Origin: Dermanyssus gallinae
Lineage: Eukaryota; Arthropoda; Arachnida; Mesostigmata; Dermanyssidae
DNA length: 64,000 nucleotides
Direction of reading: 5' to 3'
NCBI GenBank assembly: GCA_003439945.1
Contig: QVRM01006074.1
Coordinates: forward strand, 62,001 to 126,000
Below are positions 10,161 to 22,168 of the stretch, piece by piece. A model generated the notes under the pieces. It ran no database searches. It was given only the letters and a program-made list of their open reading frames with translations, and was not told the origin of the DNA. The translations under genes were made by a program, and so were the position numbers. Within the stretch, counting starts at the first letter, position 1; every line of letters starts with the position of its first letter.

Positions 10161-11939
10161 TCAATCGCGTTTGTTCTTAAATAGTTGGTAATCTGCGATT
10201 CGTGTTTTCGCTTTAACCAAAAGCGGCAAGACGTTTGGCATCAGTATATCCCTGTATGGTAAATGAGATGAGCTGATATCGTTTAAAAGTTCCGTCGCTC
10301 AGCTTTGCTCTCTTGGCAATCTGCTTATTTCGCAACACAGAACAGGGTATGGCTGCCAAATCCAAGACGGAGCGTTATTCAACGAACGACTGGTAGATAT
10401 TGTGAAAATGTATCATGAAAAAGGCAGGAAATTCTAGACGGTCATGCTGGCGTGCTCTTGGTGCGATCGACATAACCTGCCTTGCATAACACCATTCGTG
10501 AACAAAAGTTTTACAGGACTTATTGAGTACGTGATGTACCAAGGCGTGGAGGACCACGGAGCGCTTGTTCAGCTAAAAAGATCGCTGCTGCGGCAAAAGA
10601 AGAAACCTGAATTTGGCGACGTGTCCAACAACTGGATCTTTCGTGCATCTGGACCCAGTGTATTTTGAGGTCGGCACTAGCGATGTACCTATATGATTTA
10701 GCTTACGCAGAAGCTCAAGACAACGAAATATCAGGAGCGACTAAACCGTGCTAATGGGGCACCAAGATGATGCAGCGTTATGCCGATTTTGTGAATAAAA
10801 CGATCTTGTCCGACAAAGCCAATATCTATTTGGATGAACGTGTAAATAAGCAAAACAGTCGCATCTGGGTAACCGAGCATCCTCACGCCATTCACGTGAG
10901 CCGTTGTATATGCCATATAAGTTTGGACCAGTACCCGCACAGTCTGCTGCGGTCTCTGGTCCAAACGAATCATTAGACCCAATTAGTTTTCGCTCTACTG
11001 TGAACGGCGAGCCTTATTCTTAATTGTCTTTGGCCGACTTTGGACTTCGGAATCGATGCGAATAAACAGCTGACTCCAACAGGTACCACAAGCCGCACGT
11101 ATCTGTGCGTATCTGTGCATAGGGCAGTGTGCAACCATACTTCTTTTGGATTCTGTCAGTATATTCGACATTTGGGTCACTCCTCTCAATCTGTGTTATA
11201 GTGTCGATCAACACAGGTGATCTTAATTTGGCACGATATGTAAACAAAAGGGTCCTACGTAAATAAGTACCCGAGCAGTGTAAGTACCTAAGCACAGCAT
11301 AGCATTCAAGATACACTCAACAGTAGCATCCAATATACACTCAACAGTAGCATCCAAGATACACTCAACCTAATGTTGTAGAAAAATGTGGACATGTGGA
11401 CACTGCCAACAAAATTCGAAGCAAGATATACATTTGTGGGACGTTAGTCCACAGAATAAACCGAACGGTCAAACGTGCCCTCATATTGTTGACAAGGTGG
11501 CTTTCGACTGAATTCAACAATGAACGTAGTCCATGTTCCTGTCATAAATGTATCCTTCCAGCGTGCACAAAGCTGACTGCTGATTGCGATTATTCACGTG
11601 CTTCTTAACACCTATAGTATCTACACCAAATGCACACTCAAAGCGGACGCGTTATACGTTCACCATGCGCTCCATAGATGAAGTTAAGGCTGACATGCGC
11701 CAATGCTGACAAGCAAAATAACACTGCCTCTTTTGCTGAAAGCCTCACGAGATCCGGTTTTAGTTCAACGTTAACCATGGGTTTGATAGTTTAGGAGTAG
11801 GTATCATAAAGAGAAAATAACAAACAATTAGGCATTATAAATAAACCCCTACGAGGATTTGCATTACATATACTTCGACCAGAAGAGTGTCCTCGATTGT
11901 GTCGAAACATAAACTAAACTTCTAAATAAACTTAAACGT
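10161..11939. other. Stretch without a recognisable gene
   Basis: Part of 10161-11000 may be further decayed transposon, but I could not match it. A short tandem-like repetition (ATACACTCAACAGTAGCATC, three partial copies) occurs at 11310-11370. Confidence 0.45.
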
Positions 11940-11940
11940 G

Positions 11941-12510
11941 AAATGTACGCTGACGGCCTTAAGATATACTCCCCCTGTCCCTCAGCGCATACTGCGCTAC
12001 AGTCTGCTGTCAACGATATTAGCCGCTGGTGCAGTGATAATGAGATGGAGCTCCCCGTTACAAAATATCTCGTTTTGAAACACAGCTCTCCCCCGATCCG
12101 GACTGCTAGCTCAACAGGACAGCCTTGCCTACGGCAAATGTTGTTTGGGCTCTTGGTGTATCTGTACATGTGAACATGCTATTCCGTTGTTTCATCAACG
12201 TAGAGCCAAATGTGCATATTCGCCTGTATAAAGCAAGTGTGTTATCCACATTTGTATATATTGCTAACCCGAATAAAGCCCATACTTGTGCAAACCTAGA
12301 AGTATGGTGAAGAATGTTCAAAGAATATTCCTGAAAAGTCTCTGTAGAAGATATCGCATTGAGTCAAATTCTGTAAACGAGTTCGGTCACAGCTTGTGAG
12401 CTCTAAGCGTATTGGCCGCTTCTTCGATGTGCAACGAAACAATAGTAAAAGCCAAATACTGTTTTTACCCTAATGTACTGAAAGATGTGAAATTATCAGT
12501 AATATGGTTG
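11941..12510 (+). pseudogene. Non-LTR retrotransposon (LINE) reverse transcriptase fragment
   Basis: The first segment, from 11943, reads MYADGLKIYSPCPSAHTALQ then SAVNDISRWCSDNEMEL. This is the catalytic YADD box of a LINE reverse transcriptase with the second Asp changed to Gly, followed by the usual downstream helix. After a frame change (12190-12310) it continues with VHIRLYKASVLSTFVYI and then NVQRIFLKSLCRRYRIES, the typical thumb and post-RT region. It is 5' truncated, shifted and missing a catalytic residue, so it is a dead fragment. Confidence 0.8.
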
Positions 12511-12951
12511 ATTCTCTGACGTGTACCCAGAGAGCAGCGCGACAAGGCTTCACTGCATCACGGCCTTCTCCCACCATTTTTTCGGTACATAATGGCGTTT
12601 CAAACGGTCGAAGCGAAACCAGAGAACATACTGATATATTAAGACAATACGCATTTTATCAATACTTTTACTATGCATGTGACTTTGCCAAGAAGTGCCT
12701 TCTAGATAAGTTACAAATAGTGCTGAGAATGTGGATCTTAAAATGTGAAACCACGTCGCAATGGAACATACGGTTGCTTAAAGCGATGATATGTGCAAAA
12801 CCCCACATCATTCTTTTTGCCTTACACACTTATTTGCCGCACCGTATTCATTTGCTGCTAAGGAAACATGCATTTATGACATCAATCATTTTTAAGTGCA
12901 TGCAGAAGCTCCACGTAATTATGTGCTCTCAAAACGGTTAACAATTTTGTC

Positions 12952-12990
<39 letters not shown>

Positions 12991-13194
12991 GTGTTAGAGC
13001 GTACTTGAGTACATGCAATTGTAAATAGTATAAAGCTGGTACATCAAAGAAGATCATTTTCTTTTAGATTTGCCCGTTATCCTAGACAAAATGCTACCAT
13101 GGGACTTTTTCGTGGCTGAAAGAACTATGACGTATCTAGATGAAGATCTGATTCACACCAGGGCCAGGAGTACCACATTATCGGCCTAACACGA
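12511..13194. other. AT-rich spacer with a (TA)n array
   Basis: A 145-codon open frame (12504-12941, +) has no recognisable domain. (TA)n lies at 12953-12988. Confidence 0.5.
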
Positions 13195-13715
13195 AGAATG
13201 GCGCAAGTAAGACCCGGTTTGACCACAGGAAGCTGGACCAAGAGTCTGATATCGGACTTCAGGGTATGCTACGACCGCCGACACGGGGAACTTTCCTACT
13301 GGACGACTCGGGTACTGACCGGACACGGCCAGTTCCAGAGTTACATGTCAGGAATAATGAAGGCCATCAGCGATACTCGCGTACTGTGTGACTCTGGATA
13401 GGCGGACATCGCGGAGCATGCTGTTTGCGGTGTAATGCACGTAGGGAAGCGCGGAAAGCAAGATCAGCCGCTGTGAGAGGACGGCCCATCAGGGAGGTGG
13501 TCACCCATATGATGACTTCGGCGAAGGCATGGAGAGAGGCGACGAACTTGTTCGACGCCGTTTTGACTCTCAAGACAGTCAAGGAAACGGCATGGACGGG
13601 TCTCTTGGGGGAGTGGTCGAGACGAGGAAGGGGGAGCAGCCAGGCCCTCATGGCCTCGACGCACCCCCACAGGACAGTTTACAAATTGACAGAATTCCGG
13701 CCGTGAAGAATCGTG
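13195..13715 (+). pseudogene. LINE C-terminal domain fragment
   Basis: The first frame (from 13198) reads RHGELSYWTTRVLTGHGQFQ, then SYMSGI, TRVLCDSG and ADIAEHAV. After a shift near 13400-13425 it continues RPIREVVTHMMTSAKAWREA and AVLTLKTVKETAWTGLLGEW. The pattern Y-T-x3-TGHG-x-F, then Cys-x2-Cys and an AEH motif, then a terminal helical segment is the conserved post-RT zinc-binding tail of I/R1-like non-LTR elements (from family knowledge). The 3' end of the element lies just before the SINE at 13778. Confidence 0.8.
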
Positions 13716-13777
13716 TTGCGTGTCAAACCCGTTTCTGATTGTTTAAAATAAACATACCCCTAATATTCTTTAAATAT

Positions 13778-13958
13778 GTCGAGCTCGGTGGCGTGGTGCA
13801 TTCGCGTGCGCCTCCCGACCGGAGGAGACACATACCTGTAGATGCACGGGTTCGAGCCCCACCGTTGCACATTTGTATTTATAGAGTCCGTCTTACAAAG
13901 CTATGCGAAAGCAGTTCCGTGTACGTTAAATGTTGAGGAAGGGTCAGCCTGTAAAAGT
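13778..13958 (+). mobile_element. SINE-A copy 1 (tRNA-derived)
   Basis: The tRNA-like head starts GTCGAGCTCGGTGGCGTGGT (A-box region) and has a B box GGGTTCGAGCCCC. It is followed by the family body GCACATTTGTATTTATAG and a 3' end ACGTTAAATGTTGAGG...GGTCAGCC. It is flanked by a 16-bp target-site duplication, TAATATTCTTTAAATA at 13761-13776 and TAATATTCATTAAATA at 13959-13974 (one mismatch), which fixes both ends of the element. Confidence 0.93.
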
Positions 13959-16429
13959 TAATATTCATTAAATAGTAAAAATTTCCTTTGTGTATGTGTT
14001 TTGTTTAGGTTTACTGTTCAAACTTCCTGTGTCCACCGGCAACAACACTTTTTCTGCCTACGTTGCGTAACAAATCTATAAAACAGTTTAAACGGTTTAG
14101 CGGTGATCAAATAGTGAAATAGCGAGCTATTCCATGAAATCTGAAGTGGTAGGCAGTAAGCTTTGCAGCGTATCATCTCTGATGTAGAAGACCTTAGAAA
14201 TCGTGTTTCATCGGCCATCTACTGCCAAACATTTCGCATAATCTGGAACATGCTGTTTATTCACCGAACTCTTTTCGAAGGTGGCTGCGATATTCAAATG
14301 ACATGTTCTATTAAGATCGACGATTATGGCCTTTTCGACTAACCATTCTTGAGTGAGATTAGAAATACCAAACCGTCTAAAAAGATATGCTGTTGGCCTG
14401 TCAAAACGAGCAAAGCCTAGAGTCCCAAGTTGTACCAAGAGCAGCGACTTGCTTTGACTACGGCTGGCTTTGGGCCCTGGACACTATATATTGTTTTCTG
14501 TATTTTATTTCTTATATTCGTATCTAGCTTTGTGACAAAAGTAACGTACGATTAAATTTTCAGATGGGATAGATAGACAGATGGAAGAAGTTGGAGGCGA
14601 ACTAGTGACCAAATCGATCTCGAGGACGCTCTATTACCACTAAGTACGCGTGCACGCTGGTTCCCGCTTCTGCACGGAACTTCTCTAGCCCGCGCTACAA
14701 AGTCTTTTCAGCATATCTGCCAGATGTCGGCTCTCCTTGGTCGATTCGTGCCATGGCTGAGAGCCAACGTTTACGAGAACGTATCGCTGTCACTTAGCCG
14801 AACGCGTTCGGTTTTAGCGAAAATTGCTTTTTCATGCAAACTGCTGACTCCACACGCCCCTCATTACTGCGCGGTCAACCAACCGAGCTAGAGAGAGGAT
14901 GGGAAGAGGCAATGCCGAACTCAGAAAGAAAGCGTCGTCGTCGTCGTCGTCGGCAAACCCTACTGAGTCGCCGCCGTCCGCACGCGTCGTCGTTAAACAA
15001 AAAGAACACTGGAGCTAAAGAGCCTTTTAAAGAGCACACGCGTCTGGCTCACCACTCCCGTCGCTGCTACCATTACCATGACGACCAACAACCTTAGCAA
15101 TAAACAGCAACCATAACAGCGAGCGTTTCAGGCAGTAGAAGAGCAAATCGATTCATCAGTACCATAACAACGACAACAACACGATCAGCCTAGCAATAGC
15201 AACATCATAATCTCATTCATCAAGAACAACAATAAGGATAGCGACCATAAAAACGATGGCAACTACATTGTAAACAGCAAAAATCAAAAAAAGAACCTCT
15301 ACAGTTACAACATTTGGTTGCTACTGTTGTTGTTACCCAACACGGCAACTCAGCGCCAAAGGCATTGCTTTACATCAGAAGTGTCACTGCATGGTTCATG
15401 TCCTGGGACGATCAGTCGCCAATAGGTTGTCACGGCAGCGAGCGTCATGACAACGACCACAATGCCATTGCATAAAGGGCCTACATTAACAGATGAAGAC
15501 AGCCAATCGGACGACAAATGGCAATAATAGTAGACATAGTGTTAAGACTTGTAATAATACTTACCTCTCTATCATTTTAAAGTCCATAGATTAAGCTTTA
15601 AACAAACGAGTAGTTCCAACAGGTTAATCAACGGCGGCCTATCCCTGCGGCCGCAAAGGCTAACAGCAGCCACACGACATCAGGTTAGAATACCGGTAAA
15701 TGGAAAGGCAGAAAGAACCGTACATGCAAGTTGCTTTTTCTGTAACGTAAAAGAGGCCTGCAAGAATTCTGGTTAAAGTTAATTTTCACAATGCGCTCAG
15801 CAATATATAGACATAAAAAGAAAGCTTCTGAAATTCAGCCCATAGTATGACAGAGCTATGCTAAGTTATTTTCTTTATACTGGGACAACATTACAATGAG
15901 CTTCAAGACGGTGTTTAACAAGGTGGCCCGAATAGCTGGCTCTTTATGGCCTTGAGACATAAAAGTTCTCAACAATGCTAGAAAATCCCTTTTAAATTTG
16001 GTACTTCGACGATGCTACATAATGCAATAGCGCTCAATAGATAAAATTTAAAAGAATCATTGCACTCGAAAGCACGATTTAAAATTGGTAGCTATCAAAA
16101 CATATAATCAAAGGTCTTTCTCTAGATCAAAAATACACAGGTATTCTACAAGCGCATTTCGGTTTTAAAAAATCAACTTTTCAGGAGGATTAATTTTATC
16201 GGACAGTTTTTTAGAGGACTACTTAGAAAACGCGGTTGCACACACGATCACCATGGCAGGGAAGCTCCCTACAAGCATGGAACGGTAGTGTGGGGCTCCG
16301 ACGCACTAAATCCAGTCGTGTTCCCGTTTCCCGGTCTCCGGGAACTTTTTGCGCATCACATCAAACAGTCAGTGGTAACAAGTCTACTACTCTTGGCGGG
16401 TTTGTACCCTGGGAGCCACGGTGAGGGGT
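13959..16429. other. Stretch without a recognisable gene
   Basis: It contains a (GTC)n run at 14932-14953 and an AAC/CAA-rich, cryptically simple block at about 15060-15300. The 87-codon open frame at 14834-15097 is Arg-rich because of the (CGT)n run and is not credible as a gene. Confidence 0.5.
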
Positions 16430-18080
16430 AAATCCTTAGGGGGTTGGCCCTCGTTTTCTCTTGTAGTGTAGCTTTGAAGACGCCAGATGTTGTGCTCCAG
16501 TAGGAGACCGTTTTGCCATTTTCTTGCAGATGTGACGTAAATGAAGAAAACTAGTGTCTGCGCTGAGGCATTTCCGTTCTTGAACAGATAGAACTGGAAG
16601 TCGCCGTGGCGTGTCAGGACCTAGATCCCGTAGAAAGTATGTTCTCCCCCTTCGGTTCAGTCAGTTTTTGACGCTTGGGACTAAGATGCGGAAAGTGGCG
16701 TCTGGTACCCTTTTGTAGGCCCATTCCTCCGGCCGAGGTTGACTGTATGCCGACGCTCCTCGTTCTTTTTACGCTCGGAGATACCTCATGAGGGCGGCGC
16801 TCGGCTGCTTTCAGGTCCTCGGCCGCGGTCATGATTATTATTTGTCTGAGTTGTCGTGGCCCATAGGTGTTGGGCATAAGCGAAGTTATTTGCTCCCTTG
16901 ATTGCCTTCTCCGTCGCCCGCCGCACGTGTTTAGTGTTTCACCACAAACACCCCTATCTAGGCTGACCCCAAACTACCTCATCTTGTTGACGAGTGCGAT
17001 CTCCTGGTCTTCTAAGCTAGGGTGGAGAGGGCGGCAGTTGCTCTTAGCAAGGGTGGGGGTTACCCTTGCTCTTAGCTAAGGCCGCCTTCTTCGGACCGTC
17101 TCTTTATAAAGAACTAAAAGGACTTGGTCACCCCAGAAGAGATTTCGTCGGGCCCTGGGGCTTTAATACGCGCCAGGTTGCTTTCCGCCTCTTTGTTAGC
17201 CACCTTAAGAATTCCAACATAGGGGGACCCCTGACTTCGCCTGTGCGTTTCTTTTTAGCAGCCTTCCGAAAGCCTTGCTCATCTATACCAACGTGCATAT
17301 CTTTCTCATTAGCTAGATCAGTCAACGTGGCCTCTGGCTCTCGCTCTGCACAATTTGCGTCGTCACTCTTCGGTGGCGTAGTGAAGGCCTGGAAATCGAC
17401 CAGTAGAGATTTTGTAATCTTTGAAGCGGCTAAGGTATTTTTCTCCTCATTCCCATCATGTTTTTTCCGTAGATCGGACACATTGTGGAATTAGCAGCAT
17501 GCCCCTGCACGTTACAATTATAACATGTTGATGACTCTTGGCAATCCCGCGCTATATGACCCAGTCTGCCACAGTATGACATATGACCCCTGCGCTAACG
17601 GGTTTTCGCACTCGTGTGCACTGTGCCCGATTCTTTGACAGCGTGGGCAGCAGAAGGAACCCACTCGGAAATGTGGCACCGAGTCAAGCCAAGCTGGATA
17701 CGTCCGATGGCTAACAACTTGAAGTGACTGCCTCTCCTATTTCCCTTTCAGACGTATCGTCCGGTAGTCCTCGAACGATTAATCTCTTTTTATGGATTGT
17801 CGCCGCATCGAGAGCCGCCTGTTTGCAGAGTGCTTCCGCAAAGGTCAGCGCACCCCCGGCACCCTTTCCCTCATCGTTAGCTTTACGTCGCCGCCATCTG
17901 CTAAAAACAACTTCGTGCTTGTTTACTTCTACATTCTTGTGAATTTGAAGTATGTCGATATAGTTGCCGTGTTCCATTTCTTCCGAATTATATCTGTAGG
18001 TGCTGGACGCTTCTGACTCCTACTTGTTTGGTTTTTCCTTTCACGCCTATGTTTTCGTGCCGCTTTTACAAGTAGTTACC
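16430..18080 (-). pseudogene. LINE ORF1 (gag-like) remnant with CCHC zinc knuckles, minus strand
   Basis: Read on the minus strand, 17977-17711 gives an open frame with LTFAEALCKQAALDAATIHK and RLIVRGLPDDTSEREIGEAV, a gag-like segment. Next come three zinc-knuckle-like motifs: CPRCQRIGHSAHEC (17649-17608, a perfect C-x2-C-x4-H-x4-C), YCGRLGHIARDC (17573-17541 core, first Cys lost) and CYNCNVQGHAANSTMC (17525-17478). A further frame at 17481-17128 is Lys/Glu-rich. At least one frame change separates knuckle 1 from knuckles 2 and 3. Serial knuckles after a gag-like region are typical of ORF1 of LINEs. The EN/RT ORF2 that should follow at lower coordinates was not found. The borders are approximate. 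Confidence 0.7.
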
Positions 18081-19980
18081 GTGAGCTTCAGATTGCACTT
18101 ACGAGTAAGGCATCTAAGAAGTTGGTCCCCTTGACAAGTCATATAGCACGATATGTCGCTTTCACGATCTTGAGATGCTCTCCGAGTAGTCATGTTCTCT
18201 GTTTGTATCTTCCTTCTTATCCTTTTTTAAGTTTATTCGTTGGGTCTGTCGGATCTGTCCCCCTAGTCAACCTTTCATTCATCATTAACTCCGGCGGGCT
18301 CCATGTCCAAGTTTCCTCCCTTCGGAGTCTTTCTGATACCGGCGAACGAAGCATGGCCCTGTTGACATAATCGGCCAGCCTAGTGCGCCCTGTACTACAC
18401 TTTACCTGTCTTTGTGCGTTATATCAATATATTAATTAAGATGTTAACCTATACAATGATACTCGGCGCTCGTCTGCACTGTCCGTCGGACTGCGCGCGG
18501 AAATAAGATGGCTGTCTTCTCACGCACACAGCACTTAGCTGGGCCGAGAAACCACTATGAGCCAAGCCTGCACTGTTAGGCACGGCAAACCAATAAAACG
18601 GCGACCACGCGACTTTGCGTTACCCCGTGGCAGGTCCAACGAGTACACCACAAAAACGGAAAACCACATAATTCACCCACTCGCGAGGCTCCGAGAGGGA
18701 GATGCAACAAATACTTAGCAATCTTTCCTTCGCAGCTTTCTGATGATTGCACTGCACATGCGACTGAAATTCACCTCAGTCTGTCCGCGTGGCAAACCTT
18801 CCGGGGGCCACAAAATTCACGAACATTTACGAAAAGTTCCTATTTTGTGCATAATGTACTCCTAATCACCGAGTCTATCTGCTCCTCACAGAAAAACTGA
18901 CGATGGCGTCTCCCGTACTAGTTTGTATCCAACGATATCTTCCAGAACCGACCTTACATGCGTCCGCAACGTTCGTCTACTACGCCAAAACTTTTTATCA
19001 GAGACTGGAAGATCTAAGCCTCTATACACTTTATCTCTATGTCTGCTTGACTAAGTCAATTCCTAATGAAGAAAAACAGAAGTCGCCTTCGCAGAGTTCA
19101 AGCTAAATACAGACGACGATGTGAATCGACGATTGTCATGCGACTAAGAATTGATGTCACAATACTATCGCCGAAATGCCTTCTAGAAAGCAGCCCAATT
19201 TGTTGAGAGCAGGATTGACATGGAAGAAATTTACGTGATTTGATTAGTCGTGGAGGTGTTCAAGAGCGAATGTTATATACTTAAAAATGGCGCCGCATTT
19301 GTAACGTTTAACGCGCAGCTGGCAAACCTATTCAAGAATTAATACTCAACATTTTTATTTATATTTTATCTATTTGCTAATAGCAGCTAATAATATTCAC
19401 GGATGACACAGTCTTTATTCCAAGATTTTCAAAAACGTTTTATGTGAAGAGTTGAACGAACACTTTGAAATGTTTAGTCGCCTAAGTCAGCGTTAGTGCG
19501 GTTTTCGACCCAAAATGTCGGCGACTGTACCCACGATGGATTTTGTTGAAGAGATTCGCAAGAACCTTAAGTTTCAAAAGACAGCCTCCGGTGTGTAAGA
19601 TCTTATAAAAGCATTTATTACAGTTTATGTAAATATCTTCATTAAAAAGTTAACTCCATATGCAGCGGATGATACTTGTTTTTATCTTTGCTGCAATTGT
19701 TTAGAAAGGAAGTCGTCTAGATGGGCGATGCACTCTCTAATGTAAGGAATACCTCGGTTGAAGTAGCTCAGGGCAGTATAGGTGTTTTAATATCTATATT
19801 AGTTATCTTTAATTTAATAACTACATAATTAGCGTAACAAAGCATGCAACGTTGACATTGTTTGCGGACGGTACCACTGCTCTCGTTGAATTCGTTGAGT
19901 GGTCTGCGAGGACCTTGAGAGGTTAAGCTTATGGTTTAGATGTACCGGTCTCTATATGAATTGGGGGAAAACATGTATAA
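18081..19980. other. Stretch without a recognisable gene
   Basis: The open frames are short. I see no family motif or simple-repeat cluster. Confidence 0.5.
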
Positions 19981-19987
19981 CGCAATG

Positions 19988-20110
19988 CGATGGCGTGGTC
20001 TAGGGGACTAGTGTGCTAGTCATTGCTGTCATCTACCGGGGTGTCGCCGGTTTGATGCTCATTGATAATAGATGATAAATCATTCCGCTCATTGGATCAA
20101 AACAGGCCTT
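19988..20110 (+). mobile_element. SINE-B copy 1 (tRNA-derived), internally deleted
   Basis: The head reads GATGGCGTGGTCTAGGGGAC, then GTGTGCTAGTCATTGCTGTC, ATCTACCGGGGTGTCGCCGG and TTTGAT (B-box-like). It continues GCTCATTGATAATAGATGAT. Compared with copies 2 and 3, about 30 bp between the B box and GCTCATTGA are missing. The 3' limit is uncertain. DNA to about 20390 ends in an ATTCA-type pentamer run that may be the element's tail. Confidence 0.8.
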
Positions 20111-21209
20111 CAGGCGAGCTTTTCCTTTTAAGTCTAGGGTTTGTGCTAGAAGCGCGTCTAACTTACTTATTCTTAATCACACGCCAACTCCAACCAGTCA
20201 AACCTATCGATCAGAAACATCGGAGTATCCTACTGGAACAAAGTACCGGCCTCCATCAGACAGACTCAATGAATGAATTCTTATAAAAGGGGCTCCGAAC
20301 AAGCTATGTGTTTATTGGAGCTCAAAATTGACATGTGAATGTATCTTATAAGAAATGACAATAAACAAATTCAATTCAATTCAAACAACGGCGTTATTTG
20401 TCGGCGATTTACCAAAGGAGGTAGAAAACTAAATCCGAGGGGAATATCGAAAGATTGTCAAAATTGTTTAATGAAAACTGTATATGCTCCTAGATAAATT
20501 GTCTTGAGTGGCGACAGTCAAGTACGTAAAGCGGAAGCGCCACGAGTTGTAGTTCTAATACCCAATGCAAACACCGAACGCTAAATTTGATGACAGAATT
20601 TAAATTTCTGGACGTTGTATGGAAATTTTTCATTTGAGGGGCATGCAAGGAAGAAATTTACATTCTTAGATACTCTCATTCATACGAATATTTACTTCAA
20701 TTGGTTAATTTAAGATACATTTTTACATTGATACATGCCGAGCTATTATCGTTGACTTAGCCGAGAATATCGGCTATAGGGCTTTAATTGATATAAAACA
20801 TTACACTAACAAGCCGTTGAACTAAACTGATGTTTGGTTTTGCACTCATTGATCAGACTGACCAGCCATTTTGGGTTGAGTGTATCAGTATTACATTAAC
20901 CTAGTTTCAACTAGGGATTCGAATAACATGAACAAACTTTTCAATAGAGACCATCGACTTAGTGTCGTTGGATCTAGGAATGGCCGCTGTGTTTGGAATT
21001 TTAGTCCTTAGTGAAGGTTCAATTATTTGTGAGCATTTAAAAATTAATATGTGCATTAAATCAAATATTTGTTTTTGATAATGTATTTCGTATAATTTGT
21101 AATTCATTAAACAATGTTTTATTATATACAAAATGCATAAACCAAAATACATTTGCGCGTCATATAGATGTTTATGACGAACGGTAGTTTTAGGTCATGC
21201 AAATAGCAC
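20111..21209. other. AT-rich stretch without a recognisable gene
   Basis: It begins with the possible SINE-B tail (CAATTCAATTCAATTCAAA near 20372-20392). Nothing else was recognised. Confidence 0.5.
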
Positions 21210-21384
21210 GTCGAGCTTGGTGGCGTGGTGCATTCGCGTGCGCCTCGCGATCGAAGGATACACATGGGTGCACGGGTTTGATCCCCACCGCTGCACATTT
21301 GTATTTATGGGGTCCGTCTTACGAAGCAATGCGAAAGCAAACCCGTGGACGTTATATGTTGGCTGAGGGTCAGCCCGAAAAAGT
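21210..21384 (+). mobile_element. SINE-A copy 2 (tRNA-derived)
   Basis: The head GTCGAGCTTGGTGGCGTGGT is nearly identical to copy 1. The B box is GGGTTTGATCCCC and the body GCACATTTGTATTTATGG. The 3' hairpin GGCTGAGGGTCAGCC is perfect (6-bp stem, 3-nt loop). Flanks AGGTCATGCAAATAGCAC (left) and AGGTCATCATAGCAC (right) look like a target-site duplication with a 3-bp indel. Confidence 0.92.
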
Positions 21385-22128
21385 TAAGGTCATCATAGCA
21401 CGTCGGCCACCAGACCAAAGTGCATGGGAGAGGGTTTCAACCCGCTGAATGGTCATAAGAGGCAATCAAAAATTGTCTTACCCAAAATAAGGATTTAAAG
21501 CAAGCTTATGCATTTGCTGTGTTGGCAGAGTTTCCATTGTGGCCATACTGCCATAGCCGTGCATTAGACTGCATACCCTTGTAGCACCAGGACCGTAGTC
21601 AGTTTGTCTGTTTTTTGGTTTAGTTCAGATTGTTACTTTTTCGCATTTCAAGAAAAACGCCTGCAACGTGATATCGCACCTAGCGTTGCGGCGGTTTAGA
21701 ACTAATCGCACTGTGAAAACGTGAGACAAGGCTAGCTAGGTTAACTGGCGGGCACAAGCGCGTTAAACCTGTTGCAATGCAATGGCTGATACCACACCCT
21801 GAGACCGAGAATGATAATCTTAGGCCAAACACCTGCGTGTATCGATCGCATTCCAGTCTGCCGGTTCCTCCAGTCTGGGAGCGGGCCGTGGGAAGGTTTT
21901 TGGAAATCTTCTCACCAAGCCTCGCGAGTCCCGTTACGCATGTGTCCAGGATATCTGACGAGATAGTCGCAGCTTCAGTCGTCGTTCGCTGCCGAGCGGT
22001 AATATTTGGCCCTCCCACACAGGTTTCTGGATGGGATTTCTTTAGGAGCTGTCGGTCAGCGTATTCTTAAGCTGCAAGCTTTCATGAGAAGCTGCATACA
22101 GCACTAGTAGACTGTTTACAACTGCAAG

Positions 22129-22168
<40 letters not shown>

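Noticed and set aside
12504..12941. 145-codon open frame as a gene
   Set aside because: No domain, no splice context, and it lies between LINE fragments in AT-rich DNA.
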